Shown piece by piece: positions 17,299 to 25,544 of a stretch of DNA of 64,000 nucleotides; the first letter of the stretch is position 1, and each line of letters begins with the position of its first letter. The stretch is from assembly GCA_963838095.1 (NCBI GenBank), contig CAWIPO010000008.1, positions 1,054,001-1,118,000 of the forward strand. Direction: 5' to 3'. The notes below the pieces were generated by a model. The model made no database searches and had not been told where the DNA came from. It saw nothing but the letters and a program-made list of their open reading frames with translations. The DNA comes from CAWCGU01 sp963838095 (GTDB lineage: Bacteria; Actinomycetota; Thermoleophilia; Solirubrobacterales; 70-9). Made by a program: the position numbers and the translations under genes.

Positions 17299-18928
17299 GA
17301 CCGACAATGATCCCCCACTCTTGAGTCGCGCTGATAGCCCCCTCAAGGACCGGATGATCTTCTGCTTCGGCGCCCGCCGCAGCGGCACCTACCTGCTGCA
17401 ACGGATCGTCGGCGCGCACCCGCTTGTCTCGCAGGTGCCGTCGGAGACGCACCTCTTCTCCCACGGCCTCGCTCCGCTGCTCGAGCGCTTCCGACACGAG
17501 GACCCGGAATCGCTCGAGGTCGGGTCGATGTACGTGGAGCGCGACCTGGTGGTCGATGCCGCGCGTGACTTCTGCGACAGCGTGTTCCTCACCCGCCTGG
17601 AGCCGGGAACTGAGCGAATCGTCGAGCGCACTCCGCTGCACGCCCTCCACGCCGAGTTGATCGCCGAGATCTATCCCGATGCCCGCTTCGTCCACATCAT
17701 CCGCGACGGCCGCGACGTCGCTCGCTCGATCGCCTCGCAACCGTGGGGCCCTGACTCCGTCGGGGCCGCCGCGGAGGAGTGGCGCGACTGCGTCGCCGGC
17801 GGCCGCGCGATCGCCGAGCTTCCCAACTACCTCGAGCTTCGCTATGAGGACCTGTTGAACGAGCCGCGGGCCAGCGTCGAGCGGATCTACGCGGAGTTGG
17901 AGTTCGAGCCGACTGACGACGCCGTCGAAGCTGGCCTCGCGGCGCTCGCGGAACGGGTAAACCTGCGGCCGGACTCCCTGCGGGTCGGGGCCGGCAAGTG
18001 GCGCGAGATCTGGTCGGAGGCGGAGCTGGCTGAGTTCGAGCGCGTCGGCGGCGAGCTTCTCTCCGAGCTCGGCTACTCGCCGGCGCCCGCGACGACCGAG
18101 CTGCGCAGCCGGGTCGAGGAGATGCAGTGGTACCACACGCTCCAGCTCGCACCGGGGGTGGAGTCCCCGGGCTACTACGACCTGCGCGGGATCGTCGACC
18201 GCGTGCCGCTGCCCGCCTCCCTCGATGGGATGCGCTGCCTGGACATCGGGACCTTCGACGGCTTCTGGGCGTTCGAGATGGAACGCCGCGGGGCACGCGA
18301 GGTGCTGGCGATCGACATCATCGACCCGACCCGCTGGGACTGGCCCGCCGGCAGCACCGAGGAGGTGCTGGAGGCGATTGCACGCCGCAAGGGCGGCGGC
18401 GAGGGCTTCGAGATCGCGCGCGAGGCGTTGTCCTCGTCGGTACGGAGGCTCGAGCTCAGCGTCTACGACCTTGATCCGGCCGCGATCGGGGAGTTCGACT
18501 TCATTTACCTCGGAAGCCTGCTGCTTCACCTCCGCGACCCGATCGGCGCGCTGGAGAGTGTGCGCTCGGTGTGCGCGGGGACGCTCGTCGTCTGTGACGC
18601 GATCGACCTCCCGACCACGCGTCTGTCGCGCTCGCGTCCCGTCTCCACCCTCGACGGCGTCGGGCGCCCGTGGTGGTGGAAGCCCAATGTCGCCGCGCTC
18701 GTCCGCATGGTCGAAGCGGCCGGCTTTGAGACCGAGGGTGAACCCGTACAGCTCTTGCTTCCCCCCGGCCCGGGCCATCAGCCTGCACCACGCCAGGTGC
18801 GACCCCGGTGGCTGCTGAGCCGGGCGGGCCGGCGGGAGGTCTACCGGGCGTGGCGCGGTGACCCGCACGCGGCCGTCGTCGCGCGTCGAGCCGAGCTGGG
18901 CCGGGACCAGATGGCCGATTCCGGCTAA
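17297..18928 (+). CDS. Sulfotransferase-methyltransferase fusion
   Basis: About 543 residues with two enzymatic domains. The N-terminal roughly 270 residues are a sulfotransferase: GARRSGTYLLQRIV is the PAPS 5'-phosphosulfate loop and HIIRDGRDVARSIASQ the 3'-phosphate loop. The C-terminal half is a methyltransferase of the WYH-ELAPG family (WYHTLQLAPGVESPG, CLDIGTFDGFWAFEMERRG, LLLHLRDPIGALE). Fusion implies sulfation and methylation of the same molecule, probably a sugar of the surrounding clusters. ATG 17297 is used here; ATG 17354 (MIFCFGARR), with AAGGA just upstream, is a strong alternative and would remove the head-to-head overlap with the flippase. Confidence 0.87.
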   Translation: MTDNDPPLLSRADSPLKDRMIFCFGARRSGTYLLQRIVGAHPLVSQVPSETHLFSHGLAPLLERFRHEDPESLEVGSMYVERDLVVDAARDFCDSVFLTRLEPGTERIVERTPLHALHAELIAEIYPDARFVHIIRDGRDVARSIASQPWGPDSVGAAAEEWRDCVAGGRAIAELPNYLELRYEDLLNEPRASVERIYAELEFEPTDDAVEAGLAALAERVNLRPDSLRVGAGKWREIWSEAELAEFERVGGELLSELGYSPAPATTELRSRVEEMQWYHTLQLAPGVESPGYYDLRGIVDRVPLPASLDGMRCLDIGTFDGFWAFEMERRGAREVLAIDIIDPTRWDWPAGSTEEVLEAIARRKGGGEGFEIAREALSSSVRRLELSVYDLDPAAIGEFDFIYLGSLLLHLRDPIGALESVRSVCAGTLVVCDAIDLPTTRLSRSRPVSTLDGVGRPWWWKPNVAALVRMVEAAGFETEGEPVQLLLPPGPGHQPAPRQVRPRWLLSRAGRREVYRAWRGDPHAAVVARRAELGRDQMADSG

Positions 18929-19936
18929 TGGATCAACGGCGACTCCGGCTCAGCGTGGTGATCCCGACGCTGGGAGCGCACTCCTCCCTCAGGCGCGTGC
19001 TCGACGGCTTCGAGGCGCAGCGCGCCGATCCGGCGAGCTTCGAGGTGATCGTCGTCTCCGATGCCGCGGAGTCCGAGCCCGCGCTGGTCGCAGCGCGCGA
19101 TCGGCGAGCGGGCCTTCGAGGTGCAGAGGCTGAGCGGCTCGCGCCCCGGCGCCTCGGCAGCCCGTAACACCGGCTGGCGCGCGGCCCGAGCGCCGCTCGT
19201 GCTGTTCACGGACAACGACACGATTCCCACCCCGGCGCTGGTCTCCGAGCATCTGGCCTGGCACGAGCGCGAACCCGAGCCGGAGGTCGGCGTTCTCGGC
19301 CACGTGCGGTGGGCGCCTGAGCTGCAGGTGACCGTGTTCATGAAGTGGCTCGAGCACGGCGTGCAGTTCGACTACCCCGCGATCCAGGGCACCGAGGCCG
19401 GCTGGGGGCGCTTCTACAGCGCCAACGCCTCGATCAAGCGCGAGCTGGCCGAGCGCATCGGCGGCTTCGACGAGCTCCGCCTTCCCTTCGGCTACGAGGA
19501 CCTCGACTTCGCCTATCGCGCCAGCGAGCTCGGGTTCCGGCTGCTCTACAACCGTGGCGCCGTCGCCGATCACCTGCGCCCGATGACCCTGGAGATGTGG
19601 CAGCGCCGGGTGCGAAGGCTGGCGGTCGCCGAGCGCACGTTCGTGAGCCTGCACCCCGCCGTCCCGCCCCACTTCCACAGAATGTTCTCGGAGGCAGCCG
19701 CGCTGCCCCCGGTTCGCGGCCGCGGCGTCCGCCTCGCCGGCTTCATCCCCCGCAGCGTCCCGTGGTTCGGGCCGCGGGCGTGGATGAGCGCCGACCTCGC
19801 GTTTCGGCAGGCGCTCGCGCCAGGTTTTCTCGACGCCTGGGAGGAGGCTGCGTCGGCCGGCGCCGAGCCCGCTCAGCCGGACGTCTCGGAGCGCGAGCTG
19901 AATTCCGAGGGACGCAGCTCCTCGGGGCCGAAGTAG
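18928..19936 (+). CDS. GT2-family glycosyltransferase (one apparent frameshift)
   Basis: The frame from ATG 18928 (MDQRRLRLSVVIPTLGAHS) is GT2-like up to about 19090; the rest continues in another frame from AIGERAFEVQRLSGSRPGASAARNTGW, with LFTDNDTIPTPAL as the metal site and GGFDELRLPFGYEDLDFAYR as the catalytic ED motif. One extra base in the CGCGCG run at 19093-19099 explains the break. The start overlaps the fusion gene stop (TAATG), forming a two-gene operon. The last 64 bases overlap the convergent acyltransferase. Confidence 0.84.
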
Positions 19937-20538
19937 TCGACAAGCCTCACCGGAACTCCAGCCGCGACGGTGTACGCGGGTACGGGTCGGTTGACCACCG
20001 TATTGGCGCCAATGAAACAGCGCTCGCCGAGGTCATTGATGATCGTGCATTTGGTCGTGACCACGGCGCCGTCGGCGATCCGGATCGGCTTGAAGTCGTA
20101 GCCCTGCGCGAGCATCGGCCGATCGAGGTCGCGGAAGCGGTGGTTTCCGTCGAATATCGAGCTGGACTGCCCGAACATGCATTGCTCCCCGATCTCGATC
20201 GAGGTCGAGCACTGAATGAGCACGTAGTGGGAGAACACCGAGCCCCCGCCGATGGTCACGCGACCCCCCTGATTGATCTCGGCCCGGAAACCTCGCCGGA
20301 AATCCACGCCTGGGCCGACGATGAAGGTGCCCCCATACGGCATGTGGAGGCTGAATCCGGGCCCCAGATGGACGTCGCCGTCGAAGCGGATCGTCGCCTG
20401 GGGGTTGCGAAAGACCACCCACCACTTGCGCAGGTTCGAGAGCAGCGCCGGGCCACGGTGATAGCTGAAGGCGGCGAGCATCCATCGCGCTCTTCGGATA
20501 CCGCGCCCCAACAGCCCTCCCCCGCGCTCGGCGCTCAT
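19873..20538 (-). CDS. Left-handed beta-helix acyltransferase
   Basis: 221 residues from ATG 20538, which overlaps the upstream methyltransferase stop (ATGA). Hexapeptide-type repeats run through the centre: VTIGGGSVFSHYVLIQC, IEIGEQCMFGQ, IRIADGAVVTTKCTI, CFIGANTVVNRPVPAYTVAAG. The last matches the C-terminal coil of sugar O-acetyltransferases and serine acetyltransferase-like enzymes. Probable role: O-acetylation of a polysaccharide sugar. Last gene of a GT4-GT2-methyltransferase-acyltransferase operon. Confidence 0.87.
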   Translation of the reverse strand: MSAERGGGLLGRGIRRARWMLAAFSYHRGPALLSNLRKWWVVFRNPQATIRFDGDVHLGPGFSLHMPYGGTFIVGPGVDFRRGFRAEINQGGRVTIGGGSVFSHYVLIQCSTSIEIGEQCMFGQSSSIFDGNHRFRDLDRPMLAQGYDFKPIRIADGAVVTTKCTIINDLGERCFIGANTVVNRPVPAYTVAAGVPVRLVDYFGPEELRPSEFSSRSETSG

Positions 20539-21299
20539 GACACAGTCCCTCGCGCGTGCAGGACGGCGTGCGGGACGCCGCCGCGGCGGTCGCGGAACGG
20601 CATCACGAACCGCCCGTGCAGGCGAACGTCCTCGAATCCGGCGCAGCGCGCCATCGACTGCCAGGTCCTGCTGGTCGGACGCCACCACGTCATCCACGGG
20701 CCCTCGCCGCGGAACTCGGCGAGCTTCAGCCGGGGCATCCACTCGAGCCGGCGGCTGTACGCCTCGGCCAGGATCGCCTGCCCGCCGCAAAGCGCGGCCA
20801 TCCGCTCGAGCGCGAGCACCGGGTCCCGAAGGTGGACCAGCACCGATCCGCACAGGATCAGGTCGAAGCGGCCACCGAGAGCTTCCGGGGTGGCTTCGTA
20901 GATCGACATTCCCACCCGGTTGACGCTGCTGCCGAGGGCGGCGCGGGCAAGCTCGAACCCCTCCCCGCGGGGGGAATCGGCCGCCGGGCGCGACCGCGGC
21001 GACCAGTCCAGCTCCCGCACGCTGTCGACGTCGAGCGCGGTTACCTCGGCGCCGCGGCGCTCCAGCTCGAAGGCCCAGAACCCCTCGAAGGTGCCGACGT
21101 CCAGCGCGCGCATCCCGGACAGCTCCTCGGGGATCCCGTAGTGCGGGATCAGCGGGCGCAGGTCGAACATCCCCGGAGTGACGATTCCGGGCGCAAGCTC
21201 CTGTGTGTGGTACCAGGAGATCTCGTCGAGACGCTGGCGAAGCTCGGCCACGGGATCGCCGGCGGGCGCTGCCGCCCCTGCGGTCGCTTCCTCGGACAT
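20535..21299 (-). CDS. SAM-dependent methyltransferase, WYH-ELAPG family
   Basis: 254 residues from ATG 21299 (MSEEATAG). Fourth member of the family: WYHTQELAPGIVTPG, ALDVGTFEGFWAFELERRG, LVHLRDPVLALE. The segment MTWWRPTSRTWQSMARCAGF parallels the WW-P motif near the C-terminus of the other copies (QWWIPNIAGHRRMVEAAGF, WWWKPNVAALVRMVEAAGF). Within an operon for a GT4, a GT2 and an acyltransferase, so glycan methylation is the likely job. Ten bases follow the GT2 stop. Confidence 0.88.
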   Translation of the reverse strand: MSEEATAGAAAPAGDPVAELRQRLDEISWYHTQELAPGIVTPGMFDLRPLIPHYGIPEELSGMRALDVGTFEGFWAFELERRGAEVTALDVDSVRELDWSPRSRPAADSPRGEGFELARAALGSSVNRVGMSIYEATPEALGGRFDLILCGSVLVHLRDPVLALERMAALCGGQAILAEAYSRRLEWMPRLKLAEFRGEGPWMTWWRPTSRTWQSMARCAGFEDVRLHGRFVMPFRDRRGGVPHAVLHARGTVS

Positions 21300-21309
21300 C
21301 GCAATGACG

Positions 21310-22254
21310 CTATCGCAGCGCTCGTGAGAATCCGCGCCGGTGCGCAGCGGCAAACTGGCGCGCCGAGTCTCGTCCGTCGGCGAAGCGAGGAGCGAATCGG
21401 GACGCCGCCGCGAGAACCGCCCATCGCACCAGCGCGCCGGCGAGGTTGATGAGCGCGAACGCAAGCGTGACGGTGCGCCCGCGGCGGCGAAGCATCCACT
21501 CGTACGAGGCGGACATGAACCGCTCCATCCGGCCCGCTCCGAACGCCTTCTCGGTCGCGGCGCTGAGCTCGTGGCCGACGCGGGCCTCGGGCACGTAAAG
21601 AGTTGTCCGCCCGCTCCGATCGAGCCGCCAGCAGAGGTCGAGGTCCTCGGCGTACAGCCACTGGGCCGGGTCGAAGCCGCCGACGGCGTCGAAGTCGCGA
21701 CGCCGGATCAACAGGAACGCCCCGTGCGCCCAATCCACCGTCCGGGCCCTTCTGGGATCCCAGTGCCCGCCGATCAGCCAGCGATCCCCGAGTCCAGGGA
21801 CCAGCACGTGCAACCCGAGGTTGAACACCAGCGAGAGCGCCGGGGCCGGAAAGCGGTGGACAGTGTGCTGTGTGGATCCATCGGGGAGCACCAGCCGCGG
21901 CGCCAGCACCGCGGTGCTCGGGTCCGTTCTGGCAGTTTCCAGCAGTTTCCTCAGCGCTCCCGGCTCGACGGCCGTGTCCGCGTTCGCGGCGACGATCCAG
22001 GGGGCGTCGCTTCGCGCCGCCACCTCGTTCACCGCGCGGCCGAACCCGATGTTCTCCGGGGAGGCGATCAGGTGCGCCCACTGGAAGCGCTCACGCACCG
22101 CCTCGGCCGATTCGTCGCCGGACGCGTTGTCCACGACCCACACCTCGGCGAGCCCTGCATCTGAGTCCGGCTTCAGCGAGCGCAGGCAGGTCTCGAGCAG
22201 CTCGCGTGTGTTCCACGAGACGACGGCAACCGCAACCTCGGCGCTGCCGCTCAT
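21310..22254 (-). CDS. GT2-family glycosyltransferase (rhamnosyltransferase-like)
   Basis: 314 residues from ATG 22254, overlapping the GT4 stop (ATGA). It shows VAVVSWNTRELLETCLRSL, VDNASGDES and GFGRAVNEVAARSDAPWIVAANADT (the NADT metal site) of the WcaA/rhamnosyltransferase-like GT2 subgroup, then WAHGAFLLIRRRDFDAVGGFDP and YAEDLDLCWRL. Hydrophobic C-terminal helices suggest membrane association. Adds a sugar, possibly a deoxyhexose, in the polysaccharide operon. Confidence 0.92.
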   Translation of the reverse strand: MSGSAEVAVAVVSWNTRELLETCLRSLKPDSDAGLAEVWVVDNASGDESAEAVRERFQWAHLIASPENIGFGRAVNEVAARSDAPWIVAANADTAVEPGALRKLLETARTDPSTAVLAPRLVLPDGSTQHTVHRFPAPALSLVFNLGLHVLVPGLGDRWLIGGHWDPRRARTVDWAHGAFLLIRRRDFDAVGGFDPAQWLYAEDLDLCWRLDRSGRTTLYVPEARVGHELSAATEKAFGAGRMERFMSASYEWMLRRRGRTVTLAFALINLAGALVRWAVLAAASRFAPRFADGRDSARQFAAAHRRGFSRALR

Positions 22255-23441
22255 CGCTGTTGCCCCGCTCGCTCGACCGCCGCCATCACCGCGTCATTGA
22301 AGCTGCGCTCGGTGAGCGTCGCCGCCGTCGCCAGTCCGCCCTCGCGAAGGCGCCCGCGCAAGCGCCCGTCCCCAGCGAGACGCCGCAGCGCCTCCGCCAG
22401 CGCGCCGGGATCGTCGCGGGGAGCGAACAGGACGCAGTTCTCGCCGTCGCGCATGTACTCGGCCGAACCCCCGGCGCCCGTCGCGACCACGGGGCGCCCG
22501 CTCGCCATCGCCTCGAGCGGGACCAGCCCCCACGGCTCCTCCCACAGGACGGGGAACACCACCGCGTCCGCCTCGGCGTACGCGGCGGCAATCCCGTCTC
22601 GCCCGCGGCGCTCGAACGCCACCCTGGCCTCAACCCCGATCTCGGCGGCGAGCTGGCCCAGAGCCGCCAGGTGGGAGTCGTCGCCCCCTCCGACGACGGT
22701 GAGCGAGGCCTCTGGAAGCTCGGCCAGGGCGCGGATTGCCGTCCCGATCCCCTTGCGGGAATCGATCCTGCCGACATAAAGCAGCCGCCAGGCCCAGTCC
22801 CGCTCAGGCGCGGCGTGGAAGCGCTCGGTGTCGACGCCGCCGCGGGCGATCCCGGTCCGCGACAGCTCCCAGCCGGCGGCGCGCGCGGCGTCGTGGGTGC
22901 GCTCGCTGACGAAGAGCCACTCCGCCGCCGCGCCGAGGTCGACCTGCACCGGCACGCCGCTCGCCGCCTCGAGCAGCCGCGCCGCCGGGCCGAGCCGGCG
23001 CGCCGCCCGCATCCACGCGTCGACCTTTGGCCCGTAGACCATCCAGTCGTCAACCACAACCCCCACCGCCGGCACGCCCAGCCTACGCACGCGCTCGATC
23101 AGCGACAGCGACATCCCCCCCATCGCCCACCAGTTGACGACGTCGGGCGAGACGTCGTCGAGGTGGCGTGCCAGGATCGCGCCGTTGTCGCGTTCCAGCC
23201 GCCAGCGCTCGGTGGCGCTCAGCCGTGGAAACTCGTGGTCGTGCCAGTACCAGCGCAGGTCGCGATGCACGTCCTCCTGCTCCTCGAGCGCCGGGTCGGG
23301 CGAGTCGAGACGGACGTCGGTCGTCAGAATCCGCACCCGATGACCGCGAGCGCGCAGCGCGGAGGCCGCCGAGCGCCACATGAGCTCGTACCCGCCAAGG
23401 TGGTGGGGCGGGTACATGTTCCCCACGCACAGCACGCGCAC
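22251..23441 (-). CDS. GT4-family glycosyltransferase
   Basis: 396 residues from GTG 23441. A Rossmann-like N-terminus (VRVLCVGNMYPPHHLGGYE) and a donor-binding C-terminal half with LLYVGRIDSRKGIGTAIRAL and EEPWGLVPLEAMASGRPVVATG identify a GT-B enzyme of family 4. The upstream open frame to 23735 is antisense of the GT2 gene. A TAACCT box ends seven bases before the GTG, so the mRNA is probably leaderless. First gene of a four-gene operon. Confidence 0.93.
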   Translation of the reverse strand: MRVLCVGNMYPPHHLGGYELMWRSAASALRARGHRVRILTTDVRLDSPDPALEEQEDVHRDLRWYWHDHEFPRLSATERWRLERDNGAILARHLDDVSPDVVNWWAMGGMSLSLIERVRRLGVPAVGVVVDDWMVYGPKVDAWMRAARRLGPAARLLEAASGVPVQVDLGAAAEWLFVSERTHDAARAAGWELSRTGIARGGVDTERFHAAPERDWAWRLLYVGRIDSRKGIGTAIRALAELPEASLTVVGGGDDSHLAALGQLAAEIGVEARVAFERRGRDGIAAAYAEADAVVFPVLWEEPWGLVPLEAMASGRPVVATGAGGSAEYMRDGENCVLFAPRDDPGALAEALRRLAGDGRLRGRLREGGLATAATLTERSFNDAVMAAVERAGQQR

Positions 23442-23448
23442 GCGCGCG

Positions 23449-23454
23449 AGGTTA
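23449..23454 (-). promoter_or_regulatory. Probable -10 box (TAACCT), leaderless
   Basis: Minus-strand TAACCT ends seven bases before GTG 23441 of the GT4 gene. No ribosome site fits between. The divergent gap to the next start is only 17 bases. Confidence 0.5.
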
Positions 23455-23458
23455 GACG

Positions 23459-24424
23459 TTGAGAGCGGCGAAAACGCCTGAGGTAAGCGTCGTCGTCTCG
23501 ACGCGTGATCGCGCCGAGCGGCTGGAGGCGCTCCTGCGAGCGCTTCGGGCCCAGACGCTGGCACCGTCGCGGTTCGAGGTGGTGGTCGTCGACAACGGCT
23601 CCGTCGACGAGACGCTTCCCCTGCTCTGGAAAGTGGCGTCCGAGAGCCCGTTCGAGCTGCGGGCGATCGAGCGGATGCGCGGCCACGGGCCTGCGCCGGC
23701 GAGAAACGAGGGCTGGCGTGCGGCGCGGGCGCCACTCGTGGCGTTCACCGACGACGATTGCGAACCGACCCCCGACTGGCTCGAGCAGGGACTGCGGGCC
23801 GCCGACGCCTCGCCCGGTGCGGTGATCCAGGGTCGTACGGAGCCGATGCCGGCTGAGGTGGCGACGAGCGGCCCGTTCTCGCGCACCATCCGCGTTGCCG
23901 AGCTCGGTCCGCATTTCCAGACCTGCAACATCTTCTACCCGCGTCGGGCGCTGGAAGCGCTCGGCGGTTTCGAAGAGCGCTTTCGCGAGCCGGCCGGGGA
24001 GGACACCGACCTGGCGTGGCGCGCGATCGAGAGTGGAACCAGAATCGAGTTCGCTCCCGGAGCGCTCGTCCACCACGCCGTCGAGAACCTCGGCCCAGTC
24101 GGCCATCTCCGGGTCGCCGCCCGATGGTCGGACCTGATGTACGTGCTCCGGGCACACCCCGGGTACCGCGTGCGGACGAGGTGGCGGCGGATCTTCTGGA
24201 AGCGCTCGCACGCGCTGCTGGCCGCGGCGCTGCTGGGGGTCGTGGTCTCACGGCGGTTCAGGCCGGGCGCTCTGCTCGCGATGCCGTACGCGCTTCACCT
24301 GGCCGAGCGCTGCGCCGAGGCCGGGGCGAGCCCGGCCTACGCGCCGTATCTCGCGCTCCATGACCTGGTCGAGATGGCCGCCGCGGTTCGCGGTGGGATC
24401 AGGCACCGCGTGCTGGTGGTTTAG
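23459..24424 (+). CDS. GT2-family glycosyltransferase
   Basis: 321 residues from TTG 23459. It shows PEVSVVVSTRDRAERLEALL, VVVVDNGSVDE, ARNEGWRAARAPLVAFTDDDC (metal site) and GEDTDLAWRA. It is closely similar to the frameshifted gene at 12956-13926, evidence of duplication between the sub-clusters. The C-terminal third carries a hydrophobic hairpin and an amphipathic helix. The TTG start is weak; no better start is in frame before the conserved PEVSVV. Divergent from the GT4 operon with a 17-base gap. Confidence 0.9.
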   Translation: MRAAKTPEVSVVVSTRDRAERLEALLRALRAQTLAPSRFEVVVVDNGSVDETLPLLWKVASESPFELRAIERMRGHGPAPARNEGWRAARAPLVAFTDDDCEPTPDWLEQGLRAADASPGAVIQGRTEPMPAEVATSGPFSRTIRVAELGPHFQTCNIFYPRRALEALGGFEERFREPAGEDTDLAWRAIESGTRIEFAPGALVHHAVENLGPVGHLRVAARWSDLMYVLRAHPGYRVRTRWRRIFWKRSHALLAAALLGVVVSRRFRPGALLAMPYALHLAERCAEAGASPAYAPYLALHDLVEMAAAVRGGIRHRVLVV

Positions 24425-24445
24425 GGAGATGTAACAAACCGACCC

Positions 24446-24451
24446 TAGACT
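24446..24451 (+). promoter_or_regulatory. Probable -10 box (TAGACT)
   Basis: TAGACT ends ten bases before GTG 24462 of the oxidoreductase gene, in a 37-base gap. It fits TAnnnT; the leader would be very short or absent. Confidence 0.4.
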
Positions 24452-24461
24452 CCAAGTCACA

Positions 24462-25523
24462 GTGACCCCGCGAGGCACCGACTGGGGGCTTGCGCTCCTC
24501 GTTGCGGTGCTGTTCGGGTCCGGTATCTGGACCTGGTTCAGCGGTGACGAGGGCGATGCCTGGGTTTTCGCGGCGCATGCGATTGCCGCCGGCGCGCTGG
24601 TACTGCTGCTGGTTTGGAAGCTGCGCCGGGTCGCCGGGAGGGTCTTCCACGCGGCGCGCTGGGATCGGCGCACCCTCGCCGGCGCGCTGGCGCTGGCGCT
24701 GGTGACGGCGACGCTCGCAACGGGTTGGATCTGGATCGCGGCGGGAAAGGTGAGCGTCGCCGGATTCACGCTGCTCGCATGGCACACGGCTCTCGGCGCG
24801 CTGCTGACCGTCGTGGTCCTGACACATCTCGCGCTGCGGGCGAAGCGACCCCGCCGCCGAGACATGATCGGCCGCCGCCAGCTGCTCGAGGGCGCGGCCA
24901 TCGGCGCCGGCGGGCTGTTGATCTGGCAGCTCCAGCGCCCGGTCTCGGCCGCCCTCGGGCTGCCCGGGGCGAAGCGACGGTTCACGGGCTCCTACGAGGC
25001 CGACTCCTTCGCCGGCAACGCTTTCCCGACGACCTCGTGGGTCGCGGACGATCCGAAGCCACTCGAGCCCGGCTCCTACCGGCTCGCTGTGGACGGGCTG
25101 GTCGTAGAGCCTCTGGAGCTGCGGGCGGCGGCGCTCCAGCATGGGGAGGAGCTCGTGGCGACCCTCGACTGCACCGGGGGCTTCTACTCCACCCAGCGCT
25201 GGGGCGGTGTCCGCATCGGCCGCCTGCTCGAACGCGCTGGGGCGTTGCCGGAGGCGACGCACGTCCGGGTGATCTCGCACACGGGATACCGGTGGTCGTT
25301 CGACCTCGAGGACGCCCGCGAGCTGCTGCTGGCCACCCACGTCGAAGACGAGCCGCTTTCGCACGCCCACGGCGCCCCGGCGCGGCTGGTCGCGCCGGGC
25401 CGGCGCGGATTCCAGTGGGTGAAGTGGGTGGTGAGGCTGGAGTTGAGCGACGAGCCCGACCTCGGCGCGCTTCCGTCGACCGTTTGGAGCAGCTTCACCG
25501 CGGAAGGGCGCGGGAACACGTAG
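24462..25523 (+). CDS. Molybdopterin-dependent oxidoreductase with membrane domain
   Basis: 353 residues. Three or four N-terminal membrane helices (LALLVAVLFGSGIWTWF, LAGALALALVTATLATGWIW, LLAWHTALGALLTVVVLTH) contain histidines that could bind haem, as in the cytochrome partners of YedY/MsrP. A sulfite-oxidase-fold domain follows: TLDCTGGFYSTQRWGGVRI holds the presumed molybdenum-ligating Cys, then SHTGYRWSFDLEDA and PARLVAPGRRGFQWVKWV. The fused membrane and catalytic halves suggest an outward-facing enzyme of the SorT/MsrP type. Substrate is unknown. It converges on the cupredoxin-like gene. Confidence 0.87.
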   Translation: MTPRGTDWGLALLVAVLFGSGIWTWFSGDEGDAWVFAAHAIAAGALVLLLVWKLRRVAGRVFHAARWDRRTLAGALALALVTATLATGWIWIAAGKVSVAGFTLLAWHTALGALLTVVVLTHLALRAKRPRRRDMIGRRQLLEGAAIGAGGLLIWQLQRPVSAALGLPGAKRRFTGSYEADSFAGNAFPTTSWVADDPKPLEPGSYRLAVDGLVVEPLELRAAALQHGEELVATLDCTGGFYSTQRWGGVRIGRLLERAGALPEATHVRVISHTGYRWSFDLEDARELLLATHVEDEPLSHAHGAPARLVAPGRRGFQWVKWVVRLELSDEPDLGALPSTVWSSFTAEGRGNT

Positions 25524-25544
25524 TCGCAGCGAGCAATCCCGCGG

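Noticed and set aside
16013..18868. A 951-codon open frame on the minus strand
   Set aside because: It lies antisense to the sulfotransferase-methyltransferase gene and out of frame with the flippase. The translation is Arg/Gly/Pro-rich without domains, a product of the high G+C content.
24399..25370. Minus-strand frame of 323 codons opposite the molybdopterin enzyme
   Set aside because: The plus-strand protein has membrane helices and the cofactor motif. The opposite frame has neither and is Gln/Arg-rich.
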